From Salminus brasiliensis (lineage: Eukaryota > Chordata > Actinopteri > Characiformes > Bryconidae), in the NCBI RefSeq assembly GCF_030463535.1, contig NC_132880.1:27168987-27232986 (forward strand): DNA of 64,000 nucleotides, in the 5' to 3' direction. Within the stretch, counting starts at the first letter, position 1. Every line of letters starts with the position of its first letter. Of this stretch, positions 44,201-55,771 are shown in pieces. The position numbers were made by a program, and so were the translations under genes. Under the pieces are notes generated by a model, which was not told the origin of the DNA, made no database searches, and saw nothing but the letters and a program-made list of their open reading frames with translations.

Positions 44201-44898
44201 TACAGAAAAAAATGAAGTTGTTTGATCAACATTTGATGTGATCTCATTGATGCTTATGCTCTCCACCCAGGTTCAATATGGGCTTGTGGAGGAGGCCAAA
44301 CGACTGGATTCTACCATTCTGGCTCTAAAACAGAAACTGGCTCAGGCTCAGTGAGTCCATCCTGTCTACATCTATCATTCATCTTGTGTGTGTTTTCATT
44401 CATAATGAATCATAAATCATAATAATCATACAATAAGTCATAATAACCTGCTAAAATGACAAAATTCAGCCTGTGGTTTGCATACGCTATTTCTTATATC
44501 CACCTATTCAGCCTACTTTAGCCCCTTCGATTCACGCCAATTACAAGATGTATTTCAGTATAGACTGCATTTAGAATAAGGCACAATACAGCCAATTAGA
44601 ACAAAGCCTATTTACATATATCAAATCCTTAAAGGCTTAATAACTGTATTCTCATAATGTTATGATATGGACTGAATTTGTTCTCGCTCTAATTTCCAGG
44701 GACTCCTTACAGTCTCTGCAGCATCATAAGGCCCAGATGCTGGAGGATCTCTCTCGTAAACAGGAGGCCCTGGCCCTGGAGCAGCGTACCACACAGACCC
44801 GCCAGCGCTTGACCCTCACTTCTCAAAGTGACACCTTATCCATGGCTGTGGTTCCCCTCACCAACACTGGAGGCAGGCACATGCTGCAGCTAGCCTAA
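41216..44898 (+). CDS. tekt2: Tektin-2 (9 exons, 425 aa)
   Basis: A coiled-coil filament protein that lines the inside of doublet microtubules in cilia and sperm flagella. Coding exons: 41216-41371, 41516-41641, 42621-42826, 42915-43058, 43324-43438, 43742-43849, 43969-44112, 44271-44350, 44700-44898. All are GT-AG, in phase, and total 1278 nt. The start ATG has a good context and gives MATMSMKPG, like the human N terminus. Conserved stretches include SHEIRQEGRALRNET, RWKKTLEAY, QAFEQLCLLQEA, NPTRVPPGSTT, NELEAQRVATEFA and QYGL. The tektin nonapeptide, normally RPNVELCRD, reads RPGVDLCRD at residues 324-332, a double change. The C terminus is short, ending QLA. Human tektin-2 is about 430 aa. 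The nearest downstream signal is ATTAAA at 44938-44943. Confidence 0.96.
43242..43286. repeat. Poly-T / poly-G / GGGTA run inside a tekt2 intron
   Basis: A T run is followed by about 22 G residues and then GTAGG units, shortly upstream of the exon starting at 43324. Simple repeat of possible quadruplex character. Confidence 0.85.
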
Positions 44899-45324
44899 GC
44901 TAATCATTCACACTGTTAGCCAGCTTTTCATTGGTTCATTAAATGTTCACACATAAATACACTTTCTAGCTCTTTTCAATACTTCATCTTCATCATCATC
45001 ATCGAGTTTATATCCCCCATAAAACCCATAAAAGAAGCACAGAAAGAAAGAAATCTCATATATTTTTGTTGTCTTGTATTAGGTCTGTAACAGTGTATAA
45101 TTGAGTAAAGACATTTAACTATATATAATAACACATTTTATTTTGAGAGTCCAATATAGATGCTCTGTAGATGATCAAGTTGACTTTAACTAACATTTAA
45201 CTACCATTAAATAAATTGATTGTAAAGTTTCAGCTGTAGTAGATTATAGGAAGTTTAACAGTAACCTTAAACCTAACCTAATTTCAACCCAAATTACTTA
45301 ATAAGATTTATTTAAGGTTTCTTT

Positions 45325-45928
45325 AATATCATTTTAAATAGATATTACTTTAATATTACTAGATTCAAAATATCAGAAAAGGTAAAAAAAAAAGGTAAAG
45401 GGACTGAAAGTTTGAGCACCCTGCAGCACCTTTGTTGTACATCACTACTTACAGCAACGGTTTGTAGACAACTAAAGGCCCTATCTTACACCCTGCGCAC
45501 GGCGTTGTGATGCTACCCTTCCAGTTAACTACAATTTACATTATAAACTGAGCAAACAACGTCCTGAAAACCCTTTGCTATCTTCATATAGCCTTCTCCT
45601 GCAATGTGAACATCAGCTCTGTTTATTTTCAGAGTGCTAGGCAGCTGCCTAGAGGAGCCCATGGCTGATGATTGTTGGGACAAATTTTAACATTTCCATT
45701 TCCCTTTAAGGCATTAAGCAGCTTGCTATTTACTCAATAATATCATTTTAAATAGATATTACTTTAATATTACTAGATTCAAAATATCAGAAAAGGTAAA
45801 AAAAAAAGGTAAAGGGACTGAAAGTTTGAACACCCTGCAGCACCTTTGTTGTACATCACTACTTACAGCAACGGTTTGTAGACAACTAAAGGCCCTATCT
45901 TACACCCTGCGCACGGCGTTGTGATGCT
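45325..45928. repeat. Direct duplication of a 190-bp block flanking a third copied block
   Basis: 45325-45514 and 45739-45928 are near-identical (one base differs by eye). The 120 bp at 45515-45634 is repeated at 46883-47002, and 45692-45737 is repeated at 47003-47048. The middle block has a 57-bp stretch that the distant copy lacks. Confidence 0.9.
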
Positions 45929-46389
45929 CATTGCTATCCTACACCCCCTCAACGGTCTATTTTCATGCTTTCCGCCTGCGTTGTTTAAATATTTGAGGTT
46001 TAAAATGAGGTGTATTCAGGTCAATTTCTGGTGTACTGCAATCTTGGCAATGGAAAACACAGGTGACCACTGACTGAAAACAACCTAGGCAGACGTCAAC
46101 AGTCAGGGCAGTGAATTGTCAACACAGGCGTGCGTACACCTCCACTTTGAAATAGCAATTCACCAAAGTCAGACCACACCTGGCTCTTAAAGGGGATAGC
46201 GAGTGACACGTCGATTGGTTTGTTGCACGTTATGCCCAAAGTACATCTATGAGACTTAGGACATGTCTTTTTAATGTTTAATGTTTTAATTTAAGCCTTT
46301 TCCCATCTGAACAATAGGAAAGACACACCAACACGCCCTAAATCAAGCTGTGCGGTTTACGGCCAAAAGATTGCTAAAATAGGGCCCTA
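45888..46389. mobile_element. Near-complete MITE (GGGCCCTAT ends, TAA flanks)
   Basis: The left end reads AGGCCCTATCTTACACCC and the right end, inverted, reads GGGCCCTATTTTAGC. TAA lies on both outer sides, consistent with a 3-bp PIF/Harbinger-type duplication. The body is about 500 bp and non-coding. A head-only copy lies at about 45475-45514, and fragments occur near 3090-3257 and 63432-63510. Confidence 0.65.
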
Positions 46390-46810
46390 AGAGTCTTCCA
46401 ATTTTTGAGTCTTCAAGTCTATGAGATTTTTGGGCCATCTTGCATTGCACTGCTCTTTTGAGATCTATCTATAGATTTTTAATAACGTTCCACTGGCAGT
46501 TACACTAGCCCAAAGCTTGATCAATTCAGCTCCGTGTTTAACAGTTGTAGAGGTGCTTTAAAAAAAATCTTCATCCATTTTTCTCCCCCAGAAAAGTTCA
46601 ATTTTAAATAAAAATACATTTTAGGCATTTATTGCTTAGATGTTCCTTTGAAAACCTCTGGTGTGGAATTTTGTGGTGAAGATGCAGGGAAGATTTTCTT
46701 CTGATGACTCTTCCATGAAGGTCATACTTGTGGAGGTGTCGCTGCAGAATAAAGCAGTGCACCAAAGTGCCAGAGTCTGCTAATACTTCCTAATTCGTCT
46801 TTTGCCATCA
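46390..46810 (-). mobile_element. Tc1-like transposase fossil
   Basis: The minus strand carries a broken frame with LQRHLHKYDLHGRVIRRK, resembling the second N-terminal domain of Tc1-like transposases. The AAAAGTTCAATTTTAAAT word at about 46593 corresponds to the KIELF region. It resembles the fossil in the ago3 intron at 17225-17900. Confidence 0.55.
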
Positions 46811-47060
46811 ACAAGGATATTGATTAGCTTTTCTACCAATTTTACAAGGTTCCTTTGTCTTCCAGACCTCAACTTGACCTCCACCCTTCCAGTTAACTAC
46901 AATTTACATTATAAACTGAGCAAACAACGTCCTGAAAACCCTTTGCTATCTTCATATAGCCTTCTCCTGCAATGTGAACATCAGCTCTGTTTATTTTCAG
47001 AGATTTCCATTTCCCTTTAAGGCATTAAGCAGCTTGCTATTTACTCAAGAATAACCTCAG

Positions 47061-47520
47061 CTAGTTTAAATAGACTAATACTTTAAAGATACCTCTAAGT
47101 TTAGACACTACTAAACAAAAGTCAATAAGGTGACCATAGTACTCTACTATTCGCCCAAGTATTCTCAGAAGAGGTGGGTCTTCAGTCTGCGAGTGACTCG
47201 GCCGTTTGAACACACAGGGGAAGCTTGTTCCACCACTTTGGTGCAGGACAGAAAAAAGCCTGGACGCTTGTCTTCTGTAGATTTTGAGGGATGGCGGGTT
47301 GAGCCGAGTCGTACTTGAAGCTGGAAGGGCTCTTGGTGCAGATCGGCTTTTGACCATTGACATCAAGTACTGAGGGGCTGGACCGTTCTTGGCTTTGTAG
47401 GCCAGCGTCACGATTTTAAATCTGATGCAGGCAGCAGCTACAGGAAGCCAGTGAAGAGAACGCAACAGTGGAGTGACATTGCCGAAATTAGAAACCTTGA
47501 AGAAGTCCATTTTTAGAAAG
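47061..47520 (-). mobile_element. L2-type LINE 3' fragment
   Basis: The minus strand encodes LLRSLHWLPVAAACIRFKIVTLAYKA, then GPAPQYL and RSAPRALPAS, which is the region after the reverse transcriptase domain in fish L2/CR1-group LINEs. It is truncated at both ends and frameshifted after the RASRLFSVL region. Confidence 0.85.
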
Positions 47521-48534
47521 CTTTGAAATTAGCATCACCTGGCCTTATCTCATGATGACAGTGAACAAGCCATAGCCATATCAGAACACGGTTTATTTAC
47601 ATATATCTATCTTAAATTCAGAATAAGGCATGTTTAATGCATTATTAGTATTAAAAATAAAATATCAAAAATGGACCTTAAGGGGGAAATATGTAATTAA
47701 ATTTCAACCCAAAATGGAAATGTAATCCTAAAACTAACTAACAGTAACTCTAATTCATCTGATAATGATTATTATCGCTATCTGAGCAGCTGCGGGTGAT
47801 CTAGAACTTCTCAGGCTAAAATGTGCCCTTATATTTAGGCTTGTAAATGAAATGGAGCGACGTGTGGAACAGAGCTTGCAAATCTCACATGCATACACAC
47901 ACACACACAAAAGGCACACAAGACAAGACATACACATAATTAAGAAACCCTTACTCTCTCACACACACACACACCTGAAAGGGACCTCATTGATCCTGCA
48001 GTATACAGTGCAGCTGCTCCACGTGTGACCTTAATGTCTGTAAATGAGTCTGTTTGTCACACTGTCTCTGAGGGGAAGAAAAGACGAAGAGGATATTACA
48101 CAGTAAATGTAATGCTTTGCAAATATTATCGAGTTCTTCACAACACGCCGGAGAGCATGCTCTTGGTATGTATTTGCAGAAATGATTTTGATTAAACGAA
48201 TAGTTTTTCTACAAGTTCAAATGCTGACTATTGCTGTCACATGCTTTCTAGTGTTTTGATTGTGTGAGGGTTTTTCAAAGGTGCTGTGTGTTGCTGCATT
48301 TGCTGTATTGTGTGCAGAACAAGAACCAGCTCATTTGGCTGAATTGAAATAAAAAGTGTAACGTGGTTAATTGTGGCTCTGAACTGTTCTGACTGTAGTT
48401 GCTAACAAAATATGTCTTAGGTTAGGTTGATTTGAAAAACCATAATATTTAGCCAGTTTAGTACTGGTTGGTTTGGGTCAGGTTGAAAGCTACCAAACAT
48501 TATTTTAAAGTTAAAATTTGTTTAAATTTAGCAA

Positions 48535-49880
48535 ATTAATGGTGACTCATGAATGCTTAATATCTAGCCTAATTCGTTTCTGTTGATTTGTGAATGCGTA
48601 ATATCTAGCCTAATTAGTTTCTGTTGATTTGTGAATGCGTAATATCTAGCCTAAGTAGTTTCTGTTGATTTGTGAATGCTTAATATATAGCCTATTTAGT
48701 TCAGATTGGTTTGTATTCACTTAATGGTGAAGTCTACAAGGTTATAATTTTGTATATGTATTTGTGCAAAATTTTCATCAAATGGGTAAGCTTACAATAG
48801 AGAAAATGTAGTTCAGATCAGTTAGAATAAGCTTACAAAAGAGCAAATTTAGTTCAGGAGGTTGGTTAACATAAGCTTACAATAGAGCAAATTTAGTTCA
48901 AGTCATTTTATATAAGCTTAAAAACTATAAATATTTGGTTCATTTTTTTATTTAGCACGTTTGGTTCAAATCCAGTTGTGTAATTTATATACTTTTGCTA
49001 ATTATGCTCAGGTTGATTTGTACAAGCTAAGTTCACTATTGATTTGCATAGGCTACAGAATGTGCTAAACATGTGATTTCTGCTAGCATTTTGTTGCATC
49101 TCAGTGCAGTTTACTGCAGTTGTGTTGCTAGTGTTGCTAGTGTTGCTATAGTGCCAACTAATCATTGGGGCACTTAAAAGGAAGCAAAATCAACACTCAG
49201 TGTTTATCTATTCATCGATTTAAAGGTCATGTGTGTACAATAATGTGCAGGGCCCACACAAACAAAAAAAAAGGATTAAAGGATTGTTCCAATTGTTTCC
49301 TAATTGTCTCGTGTGATACATGCTTGAAGCAAATTCAGTTTAGAATGGTTAGGGTATGCTTACAATAGAGCAAATTCAGTTCAGGATGGTTAGGGTATGC
49401 TTACAATAGAGCAAATTCAGTTCAGGATGGTTAGGGTAGGCTTACAATAGAGCAAATTCAGTTCAGGATGGTTAGGCTACGCTTACAATAGAGCAAATTC
49501 AGTTCAGGATGGTTAGGCTACGCTTACAATAGAGCAAATTCAGTTCAGGATGGTTAGGCTACGCTTGCAATAGAGCAAATTCAGTTCAGGATGGTTAGGC
49601 TACGCTTACAATAGAGCAAATTCAGTTCAGGATGGTTAGGGTATGCTTACAATAGAAAAATGTAGTTCAGGTCAGTTAAGATACACTTACAATAGAGCAA
49701 ATTTACTTCAGGATGGTTAGGGTACACTAACAATCGAGCAAATTCAGTTTAGGATGGTTAGGGTACACTAACAATAGAGCAAATTTAGTTCAGGATGGTT
49801 AGGGTACACTAACAATAGAGCAAATTCAGTTCAGGATGGTCAGGGTACGCTTACAATAGAGCAAATTTAGTTCAGACGGT
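48535..49880 (+). repeat. 41-bp minisatellite with a decayed left part
   Basis: At 49325-49880 about 14 copies of a 41-bp unit containing AGAGCAAATTCAGTTCAGG follow one another. At 48780-48960 about four degenerate copies are seen. At 48540-48720 another 41-bp unit (AATATCTAGCCTAATTAG type) repeats about four times and aligns loosely to the same consensus. The array is non-coding. Confidence 0.9.
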
Positions 49881-50877
49881 GAAACACAGACAGACTCTGA
49901 GAGCACCCTGAAAATAATATTTAGAATAAATGTAGGACATGGGTCTTTTGATTGCTATGTATCATACAAATAATGATACTTGCTATTAATGTCTGTACTG
50001 TAGAAGGAAATGTGTGATATAACATTTAAAAAGCAGTTATATTAGACACACATAACAGTGGTACATCTGACGAGTCTCAGCGGTTGCTTTTGACCCAATA
50101 TGAAGTTATGTGTCAAATTCAGAATGCTGGGAAAGTGCACCTAAATGTTGAACCATTTCTCAACCACTGTTACCTGTATGATGTACATGCCACTCGTTTG
50201 CCCATACACAATATCAGATCTAGCCACAAACCTGTACAAACATCAGTGATGAATATAGATTTTCCTTGTGTGTGCAAAAAGCTACACACACACACAGTAA
50301 ATAAACACACGTACATACACACAGAGAGATATAAACAGGTTATAACCTACCGATTGATGTGCTTTTTCCCCCTCCTATAAAGACATAAATTTAATCCCCA
50401 TTGTGCAATAACCACCATCATCCCATCACCTGCTTTTTTGACTCTTACCGCGCCTCCCTGGCATTGCCATCAACCAGCCTGGTTTTATGGTTTTATGATT
50501 TAACCCTTCGCTGTATTTAGAGAGAGCAAGCTAGAGCTGGATCGGCTTGGCTTCCTGAAAAGCTCAATTATTCTGAATCATTTCACTAAAGGGGGCTGAT
50601 GTGGCCTTGCTGTTGTCGTGTGTGCTGAAAGCAATTAAGGCAGCACCAGGCTGAACAAATGCCATCCTGATCCATTACTGCTGCCTGAGTGGTCGCTCTC
50701 ACCACTTCGACGTCAAAATCAAGCCAAGCCCCTCAAGGTACTAGCCAGTCACCTTTAAACCCTGATACACACACCCATCTCTCCATTGGCCTGACGTTGC
50801 ATAGTTGTTTTCACCTCCAGTGTGTACACTTTGGTCTCTCTCTCTCCGATCGACTGATTGTAATTTATTTTCCACAG

Positions 50878-51053
50878 GGCTCTCGAGATCACATTGGATT
50901 GTATTGGAAAACATCTGCTTGGTTAAGAAGGAATTGAATGAGCTACCTCGATCCTTTGGAACGTGTAAAAGAACTGCTTACACGTATGGGGATCAAATGG
51001 ACGATTCGTTTTAGGAGCTACATCCAACCTCATGACCTCTAGCAGCGATAAGA
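50878..51053 (+). promoter_or_regulatory. ffar1: Likely ffar1 5' UTR exon segment
   Basis: An acceptor (TTATTTTCCACAG) at 50877/50878 precedes the ffar1 start codon by 176 nt, with no other plausible coding sequence between. FFAR genes usually have a non-coding 5' exon spliced to a single coding exon, so this is a reasonable but unproven UTR start. Confidence 0.4.
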
Positions 51054-52076
51054 ATGGAGTACCTTTCCATTTTTGACTGCATCTCTTTGACCGTGTACTC
51101 CTTCACCTTCTTGCTGGGACTCCCTGCCAACATCCTGGTCTTTTTCATCTATGTTCGCAAGGCTCGCAAACGAGGTGCTACGCCAAACGTGGTCTACGCC
51201 ATCAACCTGTGCGTGTCAAACCTGGCTCTGGTAGCCTGGATGCCAGTGAAGGCCGCTGAGACCATCCTTCGGATCTGGATGCTACCGGAGTTGTTTTGCC
51301 CCATCTACAACTTCTTCCTTTTTGCTTCGCTCTACGGCAGCGGCCTCCTGCTCACGGCCGTGGCAGTCGGACGCTACCTGAGCATCGCCTTCCCTATCAG
51401 CTACAAGCTCTACCGCAGGGCCCGTACTTCTTGCCTGGTTAGCATTCTCCTGTGGGCTATAGTGCTTTTGCATCTGGGCTTGGCCTTGGTGGCTGAGAAA
51501 GGGGCCAACTTCCTATACCCTTTCCAGCGCAACACGTCCACTTGCTACGAGAACTTCACGCGGGAGCAGCTGGATGTGCTGGTACCACTGCGCTTTGAGA
51601 TGGCCCTGATGTTGTTTCTAGTGCCGCTGCTCCTGTCTGCCTTTTGCACCCTGCGCTGCCTGGCGTTGGTGAGGCGCTCTTGTCTTCCCGCTGGAAGCAA
51701 ACGACGGGTGCTGGCCATGGAACTCTCAGCGCTCTTCGTCTTTGTGGTGTGTTACGCACCCTACAATGTGTCGCATGTGGTGGGTTTCGTGCTAAACAAG
51801 AATGTCGCATGGAGGAGTGAGGCTATCATCACCAGTTCCTGCAATGTCTTCCTGGAGCCCGTGGTCATGCTGCTGTTATCGCCATCCACGCCCAAGGACT
51901 TTGTAGGGAGACTGTGCAGGAAGCAAGCCCCACAACGCCAGCACAATGGCACTGTTTCCAAAAAGGACCCCCTGGCAGCTGTGCGAGGGGTGGCATCACT
52001 GATTGAAAAGCAAATGGACTCCCGATCCAACAAGGCGGGCAAAAGTAAAGGAGCTTCATCTGTGAAAGTGACTTAA
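51054..52076 (+). CDS. ffar1: Free fatty acid receptor 1-like GPCR, intronless
   Basis: A 340-residue class A receptor in a single exon. Its ATG in AGAATGG context and very short N terminus are typical of the FFAR group. Seven hydrophobic segments are apparent. C82 and C164 can form the TM3-ECL2 disulfide. TM2 (TPNVVYAINL) and TM4 (LLHLGLAL, H140) resemble FFAR1, and the TM3 end is GRY (106-108), as in FFAR1. The carboxylate-binding arginines correspond to R180 (VPLRFEM) and R254 (VAWRSE). ECL2 (CYENFTREQLD) and position 6.55 (H241 in NVSHVVGF) are instead like FFAR2/3. The conserved Asp 2.50 is N56 and the NPxxY Asn is E268 (FLEPVV). The human FFAR1-FFAR3-FFAR2 cluster supports identity by neighbourhood. 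Ligand preference cannot be predicted from this. Confidence 0.85.
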   Translation: MEYLSIFDCISLTVYSFTFLLGLPANILVFFIYVRKARKRGATPNVVYAINLCVSNLALVAWMPVKAAETILRIWMLPELFCPIYNFFLFASLYGSGLLLTAVAVGRYLSIAFPISYKLYRRARTSCLVSILLWAIVLLHLGLALVAEKGANFLYPFQRNTSTCYENFTREQLDVLVPLRFEMALMLFLVPLLLSAFCTLRCLALVRRSCLPAGSKRRVLAMELSALFVFVVCYAPYNVSHVVGFVLNKNVAWRSEAIITSSCNVFLEPVVMLLLSPSTPKDFVGRLCRKQAPQRQHNGTVSKKDPLAAVRGVASLIEKQMDSRSNKAGKSKGASSVKVT

Positions 52077-53350
52077 AACCTGGGACATTCTTGCGGAAGA
52101 ACAAGTGTTTTTTTTTTTTAAACACAAAGCTGCAGGTTCTTGAGTTCCTGTACAATGGACGAAGCATGAGATGCTGGACAGGCATGCGCACTTTAGGTGC
52201 ATTGTGGTTGTGTAAAAGAAAGATATTTAAGATATCATTTTTTCTACTTTATTTGATCAATTTCTTAAAAACGTAAACAGATAAAGAATTTGGATGCATG
52301 TCATACATAGATGTTTAACAACTGTTTTGATGGATAATCATGAAAAATGACTTGATTTGTCAACCAGACGACGCAAAGTCGAATGGGCCTTTGGGACTGT
52401 ATTGGGAAATTCAACCCCCATACACTATAGGGTTTTTCTAAAGTACGAAAAAAGCTCTTTAAATGACCACACAGAAGGTACTTGGTCACGGTGAAGAAAT
52501 ATAAAAAAAACAACAACATTTGAACATTCAAATAATAAGCAATTCATTTAGATCATACAGAAAAATGTAACATTAATATCTCAGGCAGTCACTGATGCCT
52601 GACACCGATGTGCTGATCCACGATGTGCTGAGAACTGCTATCACATGCATTGTAAAGAGAAACAGATGATGATGTCCCAGCTTCGTCCTGGCTTTTCTCT
52701 GAGACATTTAATTACCACTACTAAAACAGTGTCAGTTAATTCATTCACCAAACTCCTAAAACCTGCCTTCTTCCTGTGTAGTACGGGTGTGGGAGAGAAT
52801 CAATGTCCTGTGTGAAGAGTGCTGTGCTATGAGAGATGCGAGCATGAATGTATCTCTGTATCTTATGGGGTGGCATGAATGACTCATAAACTAACACACA
52901 TCTTATCACAAAGCAGAACTCACAGGAAAAGGAAACGAAAGACAGCTTTTCCATTAAACCACAGTAAATGTGCCATTCCACTTGAACTTATCTAGGTCAT
53001 GGCAGTTTACATCATGGACTTCTATCTAAAAAATCATTTTAGATTAAACCCCCAGTTTAATCTAAAATTAAATTGATGTCAACAACACCAACATTTTAAA
53101 TGGTGCTCATACTTTTCTTAAATGCTGAATTTCAAGGCTTTTATTATGATAGAACTTAGTTTTAAAGGTAACTGGTAATAAGAGTAATGTTGTATATTCT
53201 TTATTTCATTGTATTTGGCATTTTATAGAGGTTTAATACAACTAAGGAATAATTTGCCAACATTTCTGATTGAAACAGTTATTTATTATTATTAAACCCC
53301 CCTCTGACACAAGTGATTTAAAATAATTAACTCAACCTGTTGGAACAAAT

Positions 53351-53695
53351 TTATAATTTTAAGTAAAAATCCTTGAACATCTCTTATAAATGTGAAAATT
53401 TAATTCCCTTCATGAACAAGTTTGCTTCTAGATAAATTGGCTTAAACCAGACAATTTTGGGGAACAAATATTAATAATAGTATAGTTGAGACAAGACTGC
53501 AATTTTTTAAATAGATGCAAACAGACGATGCAGACTTTTTAGAAATTAACAAAACTTTCCCAGTATCTTAAATTCACAAGGGCCTCAATGTATCTGTACT
53601 TGAGGGCCTCATCCTATAAAAAGCACAGATAGAACACATATGTGTATGCATACAATCAGAAGACCTTAAAGTCAACATAATACTGCTACTACTAC
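53351..53695. repeat. Duplicated block A, copy 1
   Basis: About 340 bp, from TATAATTTTAAGTAAAAATC through CAACATAATACTGCTACTACT, recurs at 55268-55602 in the same orientation with scattered differences and small indels. Confidence 0.88.
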
Positions 53696-53919
53696 TTATA
53701 ATAATGATAATAATAATAACAATAATAATAATAATATCATATTTTAGTTTTAAGGTCAAATCAGATGACCTTGAGATAATCAGTAGTGACACATGAAAGA
53801 GATACGCAGTAACATGTCTTCAAACGCAGACTGAGAGTTTCTGTAGACCCACCTCGTCCGAAGTGTAGTGTCTTACGTGAGGTGTATTAAGATCTCCATG
53901 TTGACATTTGTGTTTAGCA

Positions 53920-54070
53920 GTGTCTAGGCTTAAGAGTTATGTTTAGATCCTAGCCGATACAAACTAGCTAAGGGTATTTTCTGAGTAAACGGTGTAGCAC
54001 TTTTGTGAGTCGCTCTGGATAAGAGCGTCTGCTAAATGCTTTAAATGTAGATGTGAATGTAAATGTCTAG
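53920..54070 (+). mobile_element. L2-type LINE 3' tail (solo)
   Basis: The sequence containing GTCGCTCTGGATAAGAGCGT followed by CTGCTAAATG and (ATGTAAATG)-like units is the 3' end shared by fish L2 elements and SINEs that borrow it. The same tail, more decayed, ends the LINE fragment at 62,400-62,500. No coding part is attached. Confidence 0.7.
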
Positions 54071-55117
54071 TGTGTAAAGGGAACAGTTAAATGGAATTTC
54101 AAATGAATCCTAACAGTTTGCATGAATGTGTTTATATGTACACACAAACTAAGCAATTGTTCAAAGCAACATTGGCTAAATAATGTATTTATTTGTAGTG
54201 TTATTATGGTTGTGAATATTTTGGATAGTGAAAAAAGTCATTAAAAGTCAATGGCATTCTTTGATCAAATGTTAATGATTTAACAGATAACACGTTTACA
54301 ACAATTGTCACCTTTTGTCAAATAATGAGGGAAATTAATAATAAAATCAATTATGATCTACAACCCTTCTTCGGGTTGTCAAACATATCATTCCAATAAT
54401 GTAATTTTTTGGCAAAGTATTTTTTCAAAAGGTGACTGGTGTGTTTAAGATTTATTTTGCTGACTTCTGCACATTTGTATCTAAAAAACTTTCGTCAATG
54501 AACCTGGTAAGACAAACAGCCCCAGACTTTGATGATTCTGCCTCTGCCTTCTGCTTTACACTATCCTTACTCCAACATGTTTTGCTAAACATGTTATGAA
54601 GTAGGTGATGCTAACATACTCTTTTCTTTATATTTTTAGTCTGATCCAGTCCTGATACCATCTCTGGGTACGAACAAGCAGTTTTCTATTGGTAATGACG
54701 TGTTGTGACAAAAAGGTTTTATTTCATGGATGGCTATAAAATTAAAGATAATAATGGTGGGTGTTGACTGTAATACATTATTTAAAAATGTACAAAAATC
54801 AGATAGATAAAAAACATTAAAAATACATCTTGTGTCTTTTTCAGCTATTGTTCAACTGAACGTTGTGCTTTTTAAATAACTTTTTATCATTTTATTGGAG
54901 CAGAGACGCAGTCAGACCATAATCTCTATTCTGTGGTTCTTGTACTGAGAGCTGTATACCAGCACTCTCGTTTGCCCTTTAGTAAGCCGTTTCAAGAAAT
55001 AGAGATGTAAACTGAATGGATACTTTCGGGTTATTGCTTTCAGTTCTGTCACCAGTTGCAAAACCTGGTGGTTTGTCAAGAATGTTATGATCTTAGTGTT
55101 ATTGCTGGTGTCTATCT

Positions 55118-55719
55118 TAGAAATTGACGTTCGAGTGCCGGTACCGAACTGAAATTCCTAATAAAACTTCAGTAAAGGGTTGAACTCTACAGAAAATGTG
55201 TTATTCTGTTTTTGCAGAACAGGATATATATATATAAGCCTTGAAATTCAGAATATATATATATAAATTTATAATTTTCAGTGAAAATCCATGAACATCA
55301 CATATAAATGTGAAGATTTCATTCCCTTAATGAACAAGTTTGCTTCTAGATAAATTGGCTTAAGCCAGACAATTTTGGGGAACAAATATTAATAATAATA
55401 TAGTTGAGACGAGACTTGAGCAAACAGACAATGCAGATTTCTTGATGACACCTTTTCAGAAATTAACAAAACTTTTCCCAGTATCTTAAATTCAATATAT
55501 CTGTACTTGAGGGCCTCATCCTATAAAAAGCACAGATAAAACACATATGTGTATGCATACAATCAGAAGACCTTAAAGTCAACATAATACTGCTACTACT
55601 AAAATTTACTAGTAGAAATTGACGTTCGAGTGCCAGTACCGAACTGAAATTCCTAATAACCTTAGTAGAAAGGTTGAACTCTACAGAAAATGTGTTATTC
55701 TGTTTTTGCGGAACAGGAA

Positions 55720-55735
<16 letters not shown>
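55118..55735. repeat. Duplicated block B (two copies) enclosing block A copy 2
   Basis: 55118-55235 (GAAATTGACGTTCGAGTGCC onward) is repeated at 55612-55735, and block A copy 2 (55268-55602) lies between them. Both B copies run into TA-rich sequence. The arrangement suggests a local tandem duplication. Confidence 0.88.

Positions 55736-55768
<33 letters not shown>
55719..55768. repeat. (TA)n microsatellite
   Basis: About 24 TA units were read directly. Confidence 0.93.

Positions 55769-55771
<3 letters not shown>

Larger units (their letters stand above)
44899..51000. other. Repeat-rich intergenic region between tekt2 and ffar1
   Basis: No gene is supported over 6 kb. The contents are listed separately: nested duplications (45325-47048), a MITE (45888-46389), a Tc1-like fossil (46390-46810), an L2 LINE fragment (47061-47520) and a 41-bp minisatellite (48535-49880). 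Between these lies AT-rich sequence with CA runs at about 47888-47910, 47960-47980 and 50284-50300. Confidence 0.6.

Noticed and set aside
49325-49880. CRISPR-like array (regular repeats of constant spacing)
   Set aside because: The entire 41-bp unit repeats with no unique spacers, and the host is a vertebrate. It is a minisatellite.
51282-52191. Minus-strand open frames under the ffar1 gene
   Set aside because: They are antisense shadows of the receptor coding exon, with no independent support.
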